A DNA stretch of 57,509 nucleotides, taken from Flavobacterium sp. SUN052. GTDB taxonomy: Bacteria; Bacteroidota; Bacteroidia; Flavobacteriales; Flavobacteriaceae. Position 1 is the stretch's first letter; each line of letters starts with the position of its first letter. Below the pieces are notes generated by a model. That model ran no database searches. It had not been told where the DNA came from and saw only the letters and a program-made list of their open reading frames with translations. The stretch lies in NCBI RefSeq assembly GCF_028867935.1, contig NZ_JAPQNS010000025.1, positions 1 through 57,509 of the forward strand, in the 5' to 3' direction. Shown in pieces: positions 49,811-57,509 of this stretch. The position numbers and the translations under genes are program-made.

Positions 49811-52777
49811 TCAATAAATCACCATTACTGTTCCCCGCAGAGGCTCTTCTTTGGTATCATACCGAATGATATACGTGTACATTCCGGCCTGGATGCGCTC
49901 ACCTTTGTAGAATCCATCGAAGGGAGACTGATACCCTTCTGAATGGAAAATAACCGTTCCCCAACGGTTGAAAATCGTAACGTCTATCTGCGGAAATCCT
50001 TCAGCACCCCACAGTTGCCAGGTGTCATTGTTGCCGTCGTTATTGGGCGTGAAGGCGCTGGGGACGAATAACTTTGTAATTGGCTGAACTAAAGCAACGA
50101 GAATAGAGGCTTCGGCAACGCACCCAAACGCGTCTCTCACCTGTAACTGATAGGTTATTGTTTGCCCTGGGTTAGCAAGAGGATTACGAATCAGAGGATC
50201 GCTCAAACCCTGCGGTGGGCTCCAATTGTAGGTAAAGCCCGTGCCGGTAGGCCCCGGTAACAGTACCGGAACACCCGGCAATGTGGTCAACTGAGCAGGC
50301 ATGGTAATCACTGGTGCAGCCCTAACTTCTACCGATTGCGTGGCTCTACCGCTCAAACATGACGATGAACCTGCGATGGTGTAAACGATCTGATGCGTAC
50401 CAACGCCCGCCGTTGCCGGGTTGAATTGGCCACCCGTTACACCTGGCCCGCTGAAAACCCCTCCGGCTGGCGTTGCGCTCAGCGTAACCGGACCAGACGC
50501 GTTTATACAGACAGGCAATAAGGGAGTCATCTGTACGGTGATGACTTTGACTTCATTCACCATCCAGTCTGAGGATACCGCCGTACAACCGTTGGCATCC
50601 GTTATGCGAAGTCGATAGGTGCCTGCCGTTGTGGCGGAGTAAATTGGTAATGTCCCAACGGTGGTCCCATCGCGTTGCCAGCTATACTGCCAGCCTGCGG
50701 TATTAACATTGGTGTTAGCAAGTGTCAACGTGGTGCTGCTCCCCTGGCAAATCTGCGCTTCACCCTTAATACCAATGCTGGGCGGTGTAAATGTTGTTAC
50801 CCTGGCCGGTGCCGAAACCGCCGTGCAATTGGCTGGGGTTTGAATACGTACTGTGTATGATCCCGCTTGTGTTGCCGAAAGCGTATTGGTGGTTGCACCT
50901 CCAACTGGTTGCCCATCAAGAAACCATTGGTAGGCATAACCAGTCGTAGTGTTTACGGATAAATTGGCGGCTCCACCCGGGCAAATAGCCGAGACGCTGG
51001 CCAGAATGGTGGGCGCCCCCAAAATTCCGGCAACCGGAACAGACAATGGCGTCGACACCGCCGTACAACCGTCGGGCTGAGAAATCTGAACGGTATACAG
51101 GCCTGCCGTTGATGTTGAATACGTTTGAGTGTTGATTCCGGGCAGGGGGGCTCCATTCAACAGCCATTGAAACGTAGCCTCCGGATTATTGGCAGTGGCA
51201 ACGAGTTGAGATGTATTATTCTGGCAATTAGTTGTCGATGTAGAACCAAGCGTCAACGTCACGCTGGGAGCAACCACCGTAACCGTTAGCGGATCTGATA
51301 AGGCGAAGGGAGGGCATGACGTTGGCTTTTCGATGGATACGGTATATGTTCCCTGCTCATCGACGAGGAGGGTTGAGCTGGTGGCTCCTGCAATATTTAC
51401 ACCATCGCGCTGCCATTGGTAATTCCCGCCGGGAATACCCCCAATGGCATTGAGTTGTGCTTTTTTGCCGGGACAAAAGGTATTGCTGGTGGGTACAGTT
51501 GGGCTACCAACCACCGATAGGTTTAATTTGGGTTGAGGAGTAGCGGGGCATTCTTTCACGATCAACTGCAACTCCCGCCTGATTTCTGACAGCCGAGTTG
51601 AGCCGTTATATGTCTCGGCTTTTACCACGTAGGCGTAGGTGCCTGGTTGGCTGAGCGTACCCGTTATAGAACCCGTATTCGGGTCAATCTGAATATTATT
51701 TCCACCTCCTCCGAAATTGGTAGCCGAGAAGCCAGGAGTAAGCTGTACTGGACGAAAAAAAGGAGATGTAGCTGAGCTAGTCAGGGGTGCTTCTAACGAA
51801 TAACGCGTTTGGGTAATGTTTATCGGCTGGAGAGTAGCATTGGATACCCGAATTACCCCATTGGGATTCCGGGCATCGAAGTAATCAATTTGCAACGGTT
51901 GGCCTGTGCAGGTTTCAACTTTCGAAACCAGATTGAAGACCGTTCCAAACATACTCCCCTTGTTGTTGACATTATATTGCTGACGGCGATTCAACTCCAT
52001 ATACCCAACAACGGGCTCCCCAGCTCCCGAAATATTGTTGACTGGTTCGCGGCAACAGATACCCTCCGAAACTAAATAATACCCACCAGGGTCGTTGTAT
52101 ATAGCCGGATCGAAATTGAAGGGAGCCGGGTCGCCGTTTGGCGCTACCAAAAAATAAAGAACATCGTATAACTGCGTAGCTTCGATACCGCAGGCAGCAT
52201 CAAGCGACAGCAGGTTCCGCTCCAGTTTAGAAACCCGTTGCAGGGTGAGCGTTGTAATAAGCCGATTATTACTTTTCTGGTAAACGTAGACCTGAACCGT
52301 CGACGGAAACTTGGTCAGGTCTGATTTGTAAGTCAAATACCCCAGGCGCAAAAAGGGATTTTGAAAACCAGGCACCGAGGCATCACCGTTAAAATCTTCC
52401 AGATAAACTCCCCGAACTCTCGCCCGCCCCGTTGGCTGGCAATCATTTACCTCAATTGAAACGGGCAGAGACGTCAGGGTACAATTGTTGGCTCCCTGAA
52501 CGGTGATCGTGTAGTAACCCGATGCATTCGCAAGATATGTAGCCGATGTACCGTTGGGCAGGTTCTGTCCGTTTAGCTTCCACTGATAAGTAAGGCCCGG
52601 TTGGCTACCCACCACATTCAACTGTACCTGCTCGCCTTTGCAAAAGCTGTTGAAAGCCAACTGAGTAGGCTCGTTAACCTGCGAAATACGAATACTAATC
52701 GTAGCCGGACATTGAGCCAGAACCGATTGCACCGCTACACTCACCAACAAAACCAAGAGCATGTATAATTGCCTCAT
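49811..52777 (-). CDS. Large secreted protein with gliding-motility (type IX) C-terminal domain
   Basis: A 988-residue exported protein starting at MRQLYMLLVLLVSVAVQSVLAQ. After an Ig/PKD-like domain and a region common in this family (RGVYLEDFNGDASVPGF...), it has several repeated Ig-like segments of the type YQWFLDGQPVGGAT...AGSYTVRI (about 430-730). The end reads KLFVPSAFTPNNDGNNDTWQLWG...IFNRWGTVIFHSEGY...GMYTYIIRYD, a classic CHU_C/T9SS sorting domain. It begins 76 bases after the propeller lipoprotein with no terminator between, so it may be the third gene of the cobalamin operon. Adhesin or cargo-binding role is possible. Confidence 0.88.
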   Translation of the reverse strand: MRQLYMLLVLLVSVAVQSVLAQCPATISIRISQVNEPTQLAFNSFCKGEQVQLNVVGSQPGLTYQWKLNGQNLPNGTSATYLANASGYYTITVQGANNCTLTSLPVSIEVNDCQPTGRARVRGVYLEDFNGDASVPGFQNPFLRLGYLTYKSDLTKFPSTVQVYVYQKSNNRLITTLTLQRVSKLERNLLSLDAACGIEATQLYDVLYFLVAPNGDPAPFNFDPAIYNDPGGYYLVSEGICCREPVNNISGAGEPVVGYMELNRRQQYNVNNKGSMFGTVFNLVSKVETCTGQPLQIDYFDARNPNGVIRVSNATLQPINITQTRYSLEAPLTSSATSPFFRPVQLTPGFSATNFGGGGNNIQIDPNTGSITGTLSQPGTYAYVVKAETYNGSTRLSEIRRELQLIVKECPATPQPKLNLSVVGSPTVPTSNTFCPGKKAQLNAIGGIPGGNYQWQRDGVNIAGATSSTLLVDEQGTYTVSIEKPTSCPPFALSDPLTVTVVAPSVTLTLGSTSTTNCQNNTSQLVATANNPEATFQWLLNGAPLPGINTQTYSTSTAGLYTVQISQPDGCTAVSTPLSVPVAGILGAPTILASVSAICPGGAANLSVNTTTGYAYQWFLDGQPVGGATTNTLSATQAGSYTVRIQTPANCTAVSAPARVTTFTPPSIGIKGEAQICQGSSTTLTLANTNVNTAGWQYSWQRDGTTVGTLPIYSATTAGTYRLRITDANGCTAVSSDWMVNEVKVITVQMTPLLPVCINASGPVTLSATPAGGVFSGPGVTGGQFNPATAGVGTHQIVYTIAGSSSCLSGRATQSVEVRAAPVITMPAQLTTLPGVPVLLPGPTGTGFTYNWSPPQGLSDPLIRNPLANPGQTITYQLQVRDAFGCVAEASILVALVQPITKLFVPSAFTPNNDGNNDTWQLWGAEGFPQIDVTIFNRWGTVIFHSEGYQSPFDGFYKGERIQAGMYTYIIRYDTKEEPLRGTVMVIY

Positions 52778-52853
52778 ACAAAGATGCAAACGTTAATGTA
52801 AGCTCTACATGTATAGGCAAGATAGGCTATTTATTGATCGTGTGGACCGGTTT

Positions 52854-53948
52854 TTACTTGAAATAGAACCCGCTTGGTGCAATTTCAACCTTTACCGAGT
52901 CGACTACGCGCCGTGTATCAGGCTGGTAACGAAGCACATAACCTGCCTGTTTGTACGAAGGCGTTACGCCCGCGTAAATTGTCCCATTGGTTGGGTCGAT
53001 GCCAAGGCCAGAGAAGAACCGGTTGATGTAAGGAGTTGCCAGCGAGATGGCCGCGTCGCGGGTGGAGAAGCTATAAATTTCGCCTTTCTGCTTGTAGCCA
53101 TCAGCGGCATCATAGTAATAATGAGAGAATAAGATATTCTGCCGATCCTTTCCCATTGTAATTAAGCCAACGTAGCGGTCGGCAGGTGAGTTTATTTTCA
53201 GGCGACTACCGATTGCTTTCGTCTGCGCGTTCATCTGAATCATCTCTTTGGCCGTATACACCCATAACTGCCCGGCAGCATCCAGGCCAATGGGTTGGGG
53301 ATTGGTGCCAAGGTCGAATTTCGACTTCACTTCGTCGGTGCTCAAATCAACTACAGCCAGGGCTTTTTCGCCCCCCTCATTACCAACAATTACCTCCGAA
53401 CCATTTATAACCATGCGCTCGGCCCCTTTTGTAACGGTAATTTTTTTAACCAATTTTCTGCTGGCCAGATCAACAACAGCAATGTATCCGGGATTAGGAT
53501 AAAAATTAGAGAAATCGCCCGTTGCGCCCCAGCAGCTGATATAGGCCTTGTTGGGACCCACCTGAATCACCTGACGTGGGTTTTCGATGTCGGGGGCGGA
53601 CAACGTACCCAGCGATTTAAACGTACCGATTTCTACAATCTCAACCTTGTCTTGTCCGGCAGTACTGTTATCTACCAAAATCACGCCTTTACCGTCTATT
53701 TCAGTATATCCTTGCAACCCACCAATCAATGGGCGGGCATTAGCTGCTTGAAAGATATTGGTGTTTACTGTTGTCCCTCGGCCCTGTATGAAGGAAATGG
53801 TACCATTGTTATCTGTAAAATTACCGGAATTCAACACCACCACTCCCGATTCGTAGGGCGATGGCTCCGGGTCTGGAGTAGTACAGGAGAAGATAACAAG
53901 TGAAAGGGTGAGTGAACCAGCAAGCGATAAAATACTGGGGAAGCGCAT
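52854..53948 (-). CDS. Beta-propeller lipoprotein (DUF5074/YncE-like), cobalamin-regulated
   Basis: A 364-residue lipoprotein starting at MRFPSILSLAGSLTLSLVIFSC (lipobox FSC); a longer start at 53996 is possible. Repeated blade-like units: GVVVLNSGNFTDNNGTISFI, GYIAVVDLASRKLVKKITVTKG, ALAVVDLSTDEVKSKFDLG, GTIYAGVTPSYKQAGYVLRY. DUF5074/YncE propellers sit beside BtuB in Bacteroidota. BtuG of Bacteroides, a surface propeller lipoprotein that grips B12 for BtuB, is the closest known role. It follows the btuB-like gene after 88 bases under the same riboswitch. BtuG function is inference from context and fold. Confidence 0.8.
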   Translation of the reverse strand: MRFPSILSLAGSLTLSLVIFSCTTPDPEPSPYESGVVVLNSGNFTDNNGTISFIQGRGTTVNTNIFQAANARPLIGGLQGYTEIDGKGVILVDNSTAGQDKVEIVEIGTFKSLGTLSAPDIENPRQVIQVGPNKAYISCWGATGDFSNFYPNPGYIAVVDLASRKLVKKITVTKGAERMVINGSEVIVGNEGGEKALAVVDLSTDEVKSKFDLGTNPQPIGLDAAGQLWVYTAKEMIQMNAQTKAIGSRLKINSPADRYVGLITMGKDRQNILFSHYYYDAADGYKQKGEIYSFSTRDAAISLATPYINRFFSGLGIDPTNGTIYAGVTPSYKQAGYVLRYQPDTRRVVDSVKVEIAPSGFYFK

Positions 53949-54036
53949 CTGAGGCCGATTGGGTTGGTCAAACAATTGAGTCATAGTTGTATTCATTTTG
54001 AGTTTTTCATTACAAATTGTACACTGTTCATTCCTG

Positions 54037-55929
54037 CTATTTTTCCAGCACTACACTCAACGCATAATTCCGACCGGGCATAGCATTGTTCTTAACGTTG
54101 ATCACCAGCGCATCAAATAGGTTGTTTATTTGGCCCTGTAGCTGCATACGCACTGATCCTAACCGAAAAGGAGCTTGGACAATTAGGTCGGTCAACGTAA
54201 TTCCCGGCAGCGACTGGCTATTGTCGAACGTGTTGTATCGGCGCGATTGCAGCTGATTTCGTACGGTTAAACGAAGTTTTTGGCGTTCGACATAAGCTGT
54301 CAACGAGGTATTGTGTACGGGAACATACGGCAACTGTTTGCCAACAATATCGCGGGCATATACATCGTATGCCCGTTGTTGCGACGATTTAGTGAGTGCA
54401 TAGCCAAGCCTCCCTCCTACCCTCCAGCGCCCTTGTACGTACGCGGCCATCGTAGCCGCTTCAAGACCCTGCGCCACTACCAGTTGCAGGTTTTCGACCC
54501 GGTAGTTGCGGTCAGGATTCCAGTAGGTCCAGTCGTCGATTCGGTTGCGGTAAGCGGTCAGGTCGGCCGTTAGAAGCAATTTTGAGTTGGGCTGGGTGCG
54601 GCTTGTCAAGCCAATTTCAGCGTTTAAGCCACTTTCGGGACGCAGATTGGGGTTACCGAGCGTTTGCCAGTAGCGTTCGTTCAGGGTTGGCACGCGGTAG
54701 CTTCGGCCAACAGACGCGCGAGCAGTTAGGTTGCTCCGTTCGCTTTGTAAAACCTTGTAATCGATGCCCAATGAAGGGGTGAGTGGTGGATTAAATCCGG
54801 TAACAAACCCTTGCCGGACATTTGCCGATACAGTAAGACGGGTGATTTGGTAGCGCAATAAAGCGTAAATGTCAGCGCGGTTCTCCGTGATTAGTTGCCC
54901 GCCATAACCATCCACCCGTGCACGGTAATGCACAACCTCTCCCCCCATTCTCACTTGCCAAGGTCCACGGCCAAACTCGCGTTCGAGCCGGGTCAGAAAT
55001 CGGTCGGTGAGCGAATGGCTCGGCTTCGAAAAGTCGGACTTGGCATAATCCAGTACATCACGAATCCAGCCCAAGCGCGCAGTCCATTTATCCGCTTCGA
55101 ACGACGACAAAATGCGATAGGCCTGAGTGCGGGTGCGTTCGCGGCCTAACACATCGTCGGGGGCCACGGTCACGGCATTATCCGTGAACCAGGCATTGAG
55201 CGCCCATTGACTATTCCGACGGTTTCGCCAGAAAAAATCCTGCATCAGCCCGCGCTGGTATGCGTTCGACGGCTCTACGTAGTAGTAACCGCGCTGGCGA
55301 TACGGATAGTGGTTGTTGAACTGATTACCATAAACTACGGTCTTGCCAGCAAATTGCCCCTGCTCGGTTTGTTCGCCTGCGTAACGAAGGGCGGCCTGCG
55401 CCTGGTGGTTTTGGAAACTGCTGAACTGATACCCTACCGAAGCGTTCAGGCCGGGTTCATTATAATTGGGAAGCCCCCGGAGTAATAAACTCCCCCCAAC
55501 TGCATCGGACCCAACGACGCTAGCTGCTGAACCATATTGCACCGACACTTGATCGAAACCTACGGCGGGTAAAGTCGAGAAATCAGTTTGCCCGGCCATT
55601 GGCTGGTTCACATTGATTCCGTTCCAAAGCACTGCCGTATGGTTGGGCGATGTTCCTCGAAACGAGACCGTTGAGAGTTGACCGGGGCCGTAGTTTTTAA
55701 AAATCAAAGGGCTATTCACTGACAGCACATCGCTTAGATTCTGGAATCGAAATTGCTGGAGTGCTGCCGAATCAATACGCTGGAGTTTTTGACCCGCCAG
55801 AAATCGTTCGGGTGCAGTAGCTCGCACCGTCACCGTAGACAGCGAAATCGGTTCCTGTTGCCCAACAACTGGACCCGACACCAATACCAGAACAGCAAGC
55901 CACGGCCCGCGTACGATGCTTTTTTGCAC
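54037..55929 (-). CDS. TonB-dependent receptor, BtuB-like (cobalamin uptake)
   Basis: A 630-residue outer-membrane receptor with signal peptide (1 to about 23, GPVVGQ). The N-terminus lacks the carboxypeptidase-like domain and goes straight to the TonB box/plug (ISLSTVTVRATAPERF, VSFRGTSPNHTAVLWNGINVNQ, GSAASVVGSDAVGGSLLLRG), like BtuB. The barrel ends NYALSVVLEK. A cobalamin riboswitch lies directly upstream, making vitamin B12 or another corrinoid the likely cargo. No BtuFCD genes are in view. Size fits BtuB-type receptors. Confidence 0.92.
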   Translation of the reverse strand: MQKSIVRGPWLAVLVLVSGPVVGQQEPISLSTVTVRATAPERFLAGQKLQRIDSAALQQFRFQNLSDVLSVNSPLIFKNYGPGQLSTVSFRGTSPNHTAVLWNGINVNQPMAGQTDFSTLPAVGFDQVSVQYGSAASVVGSDAVGGSLLLRGLPNYNEPGLNASVGYQFSSFQNHQAQAALRYAGEQTEQGQFAGKTVVYGNQFNNHYPYRQRGYYYVEPSNAYQRGLMQDFFWRNRRNSQWALNAWFTDNAVTVAPDDVLGRERTRTQAYRILSSFEADKWTARLGWIRDVLDYAKSDFSKPSHSLTDRFLTRLEREFGRGPWQVRMGGEVVHYRARVDGYGGQLITENRADIYALLRYQITRLTVSANVRQGFVTGFNPPLTPSLGIDYKVLQSERSNLTARASVGRSYRVPTLNERYWQTLGNPNLRPESGLNAEIGLTSRTQPNSKLLLTADLTAYRNRIDDWTYWNPDRNYRVENLQLVVAQGLEAATMAAYVQGRWRVGGRLGYALTKSSQQRAYDVYARDIVGKQLPYVPVHNTSLTAYVERQKLRLTVRNQLQSRRYNTFDNSQSLPGITLTDLIVQAPFRLGSVRMQLQGQINNLFDALVINVKNNAMPGRNYALSVVLEK

Positions 55930-55989
55930 GAGATTGTTTTTCGACCCTATCGAACCGTCATCCTTCCTCCGAAAATGCGGTACTCTGTT

Positions 55990-56178
55990 TGTTCCTGGCA
56001 GGTCTCCTGGCTTGTTTCGCGGTGGTTTTGGGCCTTCCCATCAAGCCGTGGCGTGACAGTGGCGAAGCAGGTAAACCACCCTACTCATGAAACATACAGT
56101 TGCGGGGACAGCTCCGGCTTTTAACCGGTATTCCCTATTAAGCCTTGTAAGCCACCCTGAAATGGCATTAGGCACCCT
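55990..56178 (-). promoter_or_regulatory. Cobalamin (AdoCbl) riboswitch
   Basis: Minus strand from 5' to 3': GGTGCC, the core GGGAATACCGG, CCGGAGCTGTCCCCGCAACT, CCACTG, GGGAAGGC, and the B12 box AAGCCAGGAGACCTGCC (55997-56013). The layout is the standard cobalamin aptamer. Its 3' edge lies about 65 bases before the btuB-like start, and a -7 box at 56190-56197 begins the transcript just ahead of it. Confidence 0.95.
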
Positions 56179-56189
56179 GAACTCAGGCG

Positions 56190-56197
56190 CAAAGATA
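56190..56197 (-). promoter_or_regulatory. -7 box of the cobalamin operon
   Basis: TATCTTTG, followed by CGCC, the same 12 bases (TATCTTTGCGCC) that precede the his leader ATG. It starts transcription right before the cobalamin aptamer. No spaced -33 TTG seen. Confidence 0.5.
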
Positions 56198-56351
56198 GGA
56201 AAGTTTCAGGTTTTGGAAATAGGTTTCATCTTTTTAGCCGTGCGGGCAGAGCCTTGCTGCGTGTGGGCAGGTCACAATGGCGCACAGCCCCGGCCTGCCC
56301 ATAACGCGTCCCCTGATCCACACGTCAGCGAATAATCTGCGTTTCACAACT

Positions 56352-56359
56352 TACTTTTG
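56352..56359 (+). promoter_or_regulatory. -7 box of the SDR gene
   Basis: TACTTTTG fits TAnnTTTG, 20 bases before the ATG at 56380. Confidence 0.45.
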
Positions 56360-56379
56360 AGACTTGAAACAGCTGAACT

Positions 56380-57156
56380 ATGAAACCAGATACAGCCATG
56401 TGGAATCTTCAGAATCATAAAGCGCTCGTGACGGGTGGCACCAAAGGCATCGGCGAGGCCGTTGTCCGGCAATTGCTCGATTTGGGCGCGGCTGTTTTTA
56501 TTATTGCCCGCGACGCTGACTTGTTATCTAAACACCTAGCTGATTATCGTCAGCAGGGGCACACCGTAGAGGGTTTAGCCATCGACGTAGGCCAGCCAGG
56601 AGCCGCCCAAACCATTATGCAGGCTGTTCGCGAGCGCTGGGGTAAACTGGACATTCTGGTGAACAACGCGGGCACCAACATTCGGAAACCCACCGCCGAG
56701 TATAGTCCCGAGGAATATGACCACGTGATGAATACCAACCTGCGCTCGGCGTATACGATGTGTCAGGCCGCGTATCCGCTGCTGAAAGAGTCTGGAAAAT
56801 CGAGCATCATCAATATTTCGTCCGTTTCGGCCATGACGCACACCAGCAGTGGGTCGTTGTATGGCATGAGCAAGGGGGCCATGAACCAACTTACGCGCAA
56901 CCTCGCCGTAGAATGGGCTGCCGACGGAATCCGGGTCAATGCCGTAGCCCCCTGGTATATACGAACTCCACTGGCCGGCCCTGTTTTGAACGATCCCGAA
57001 AAACTCGCGCGTATTCTTGGGCGCACTCCAATGGGCCGGGTTGGCGAACCCAATGAAGTAGCTTCAGTGGTATCGTTTTTAGCCATGCCCGCATCGAGTT
57101 ACGTAACAGGTCAGACAATTGCCGTTGATGGCGGTCTAATGGCTTGGGGCTATTGA
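56380..57156 (+). CDS. SDR family oxidoreductase (tropinone-reductase-like)
   Basis: A 258-residue classical short-chain dehydrogenase. Cofactor loop [14 protein letters not shown], catalytic Ser in [11 protein letters not shown], and Tyr-x3-Lys in [29 protein letters not shown] and the C-terminal [12 protein letters not shown] complete the set. TGGTKGIGE is typical of tropinone reductase-like enzymes. Met1 is used; Met7 is an alternative. Substrate unknown. Confidence 0.92.
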   Translation: MKPDTAMWNLQNHKALVTGGTKGIGEAVVRQLLDLGAAVFIIARDADLLSKHLADYRQQGHTVEGLAIDVGQPGAAQTIMQAVRERWGKLDILVNNAGTNIRKPTAEYSPEEYDHVMNTNLRSAYTMCQAAYPLLKESGKSSIINISSVSAMTHTSSGSLYGMSKGAMNQLTRNLAVEWAADGIRVNAVAPWYIRTPLAGPVLNDPEKLARILGRTPMGRVGEPNEVASVVSFLAMPASSYVTGQTIAVDGGLMAWGY

Positions 57157-57179
57157 TTAAACAGGCTTCACTTACCACT

Positions 57180-57362
57180 TCAGCCCGACATAATCCAACC
57201 TCCGTAAAAAGCCGCTTCCTGTTTAGTTTTCGTATACCGAATTACCCCGGCAGTATCTACGTAAACTTGATTTTTAGGGTTGGGTTTGGTCTGGGCAAAT
57301 GTCTCGAAGGCATTCACCACGAACAAGAAAAGCAGCCATGACCGATGAGTAAGCACTATCAT
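57180..57362 (-). pseudogene. Truncated N-terminus of a secreted glycoside-hydrolase-like protein
   Basis: A 60-codon frame with signal peptide (MIVLTHRSWLLFLFVVNAFETFAQ) and then NPKNQVYVDTAGVIRYTKTKQEAAFYG, which resembles the start of cellulase-family glycoside hydrolases of Bacteroidota, where VNYT or similar would follow. Here it runs into a stop after GGWIMSG, and a one-base shift would continue for about eight more residues. I take it as a broken remnant; a small genuine secreted peptide cannot be excluded. Confidence 0.5.
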
Positions 57363-57401
57363 TATTCAAGTGGGTTGTATTTAGTAATTGAGGGGTGGGC
57401 A

Positions 57402-57509
57402 TTATTGGAAATTGGTTCTGAATGTTTCCATGCTGCCCAACTCTCGCTGATTGGTGTAATTATCGTACATCATCAATTGAACCGTACAGGTAGCCGTCAG
57501 TAAGTAACT
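57402..57509 (-). CDS. Partial gene, C-terminus only
   Basis: An open frame enters from the window edge and ends SYLLTATCTVQLMMYDNYTN...SMETFRTNFQ followed by TAA at 57402. It looks like the end of a secreted beta-rich protein. Only 35 residues are visible and I do not recognise it. Between it and the truncated gene, 57363-57401 shows nothing. Confidence 0.45.
   Translation of the reverse strand, partial: SYLLTATCTVQLMMYDNYTNQRELGSMETFRTNFQ

Overview
The window looks like a chromosomal segment of a Cytophagales bacterium (Bacteroidota), most like Spirosoma and its relatives. The evidence is the promoter style (a -7 box of the form TAnnTTTG with TTG about 20 bases upstream, rather than E. coli boxes), a gliding-motility/type IX secretion C-terminal domain, TonB receptors with carboxypeptidase-like N-terminal domains, many secreted enzymes and lipoproteins, and GC near 50% by eye. 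Genus is inference from protein style. I see no tRNA, rRNA, CRISPR array, transposase or prophage.

Layout. 1-3.1 kb: phosphatidylserine decarboxylase, a Glu/Leu dehydrogenase and a DksA-like protein. 3.1-7.9 kb: a TonB receptor behind a TPP riboswitch, divergent from a three-gene quinone/aromatic-ring operon (mhqO-like, mhqD-like, muconolactone-isomerase-like) with tandem operator-like palindromes. 7.9-14.9 kb: an amine oxidase, a small membrane protein, then hisH-hisA-(unknown)-(GNAT)-hisF-hisIE and a class IV aminotransferase. 15-28.9 kb: secreted and membrane functions (HEAT/cytochrome c sugar-dehydrogenase-like protein, head GIN lipoprotein, PA14 protein, gluconate permease plus SGNH hydrolase, EEP nuclease-fold protein, M28 peptidase), interrupted by an McrC without a nearby McrB. 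29.1-30.7 kb: an AT-rich sigma-factor/LuxR-type pair lying between two diverged copies of one secreted-protein C-terminus. 30.7-41 kb: PQQ-type dehydrogenase, amidohydrolase, an unknown secreted pair, and surface-polysaccharide/lipid genes. 41-49.8 kb: two acidic disordered proteins, meaB, a PLP decarboxylase, ThuA, a glycosyltransferase, a methyltransferase, and a PadR operon with three paralogous membrane proteins. 49.8-56.2 kb: a cobalamin-riboswitch operon of btuB-like receptor, beta-propeller lipoprotein and possibly a 991-residue type IX cargo. 56.4 kb to the end: an SDR, a truncated secreted-protein N-terminus and a gene cut by the window edge.

The strongest regulatory discovery is in front of hisH. 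A 16-codon reading frame (13959-14009, minus strand) encodes MLRSKTVHHRHHSVCP, with four His codons in five. It is followed by a GC-rich terminator with a T-tract that ends just before the hisH start. The 8 bases directly after the leader stop can pair with the terminator's upstream arm. This is the full architecture of ribosome-mediated his attenuation, here in a Bacteroidota his operon and with a promoter that would make the leader mRNA nearly leaderless.

The second recurring theme is architecture rather than gene content. At least six intergenic spots carry long hairpins whose arms are built from repeated short words (GTCATT, GGTAATAA, AACAGTGA, GACGCAAA and others). The word differs from site to site but the design is the same, and several arms run into stop codons. 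A separate REP-like family (core CCTCACCCCCGGCCCCTCTC) appears three times.
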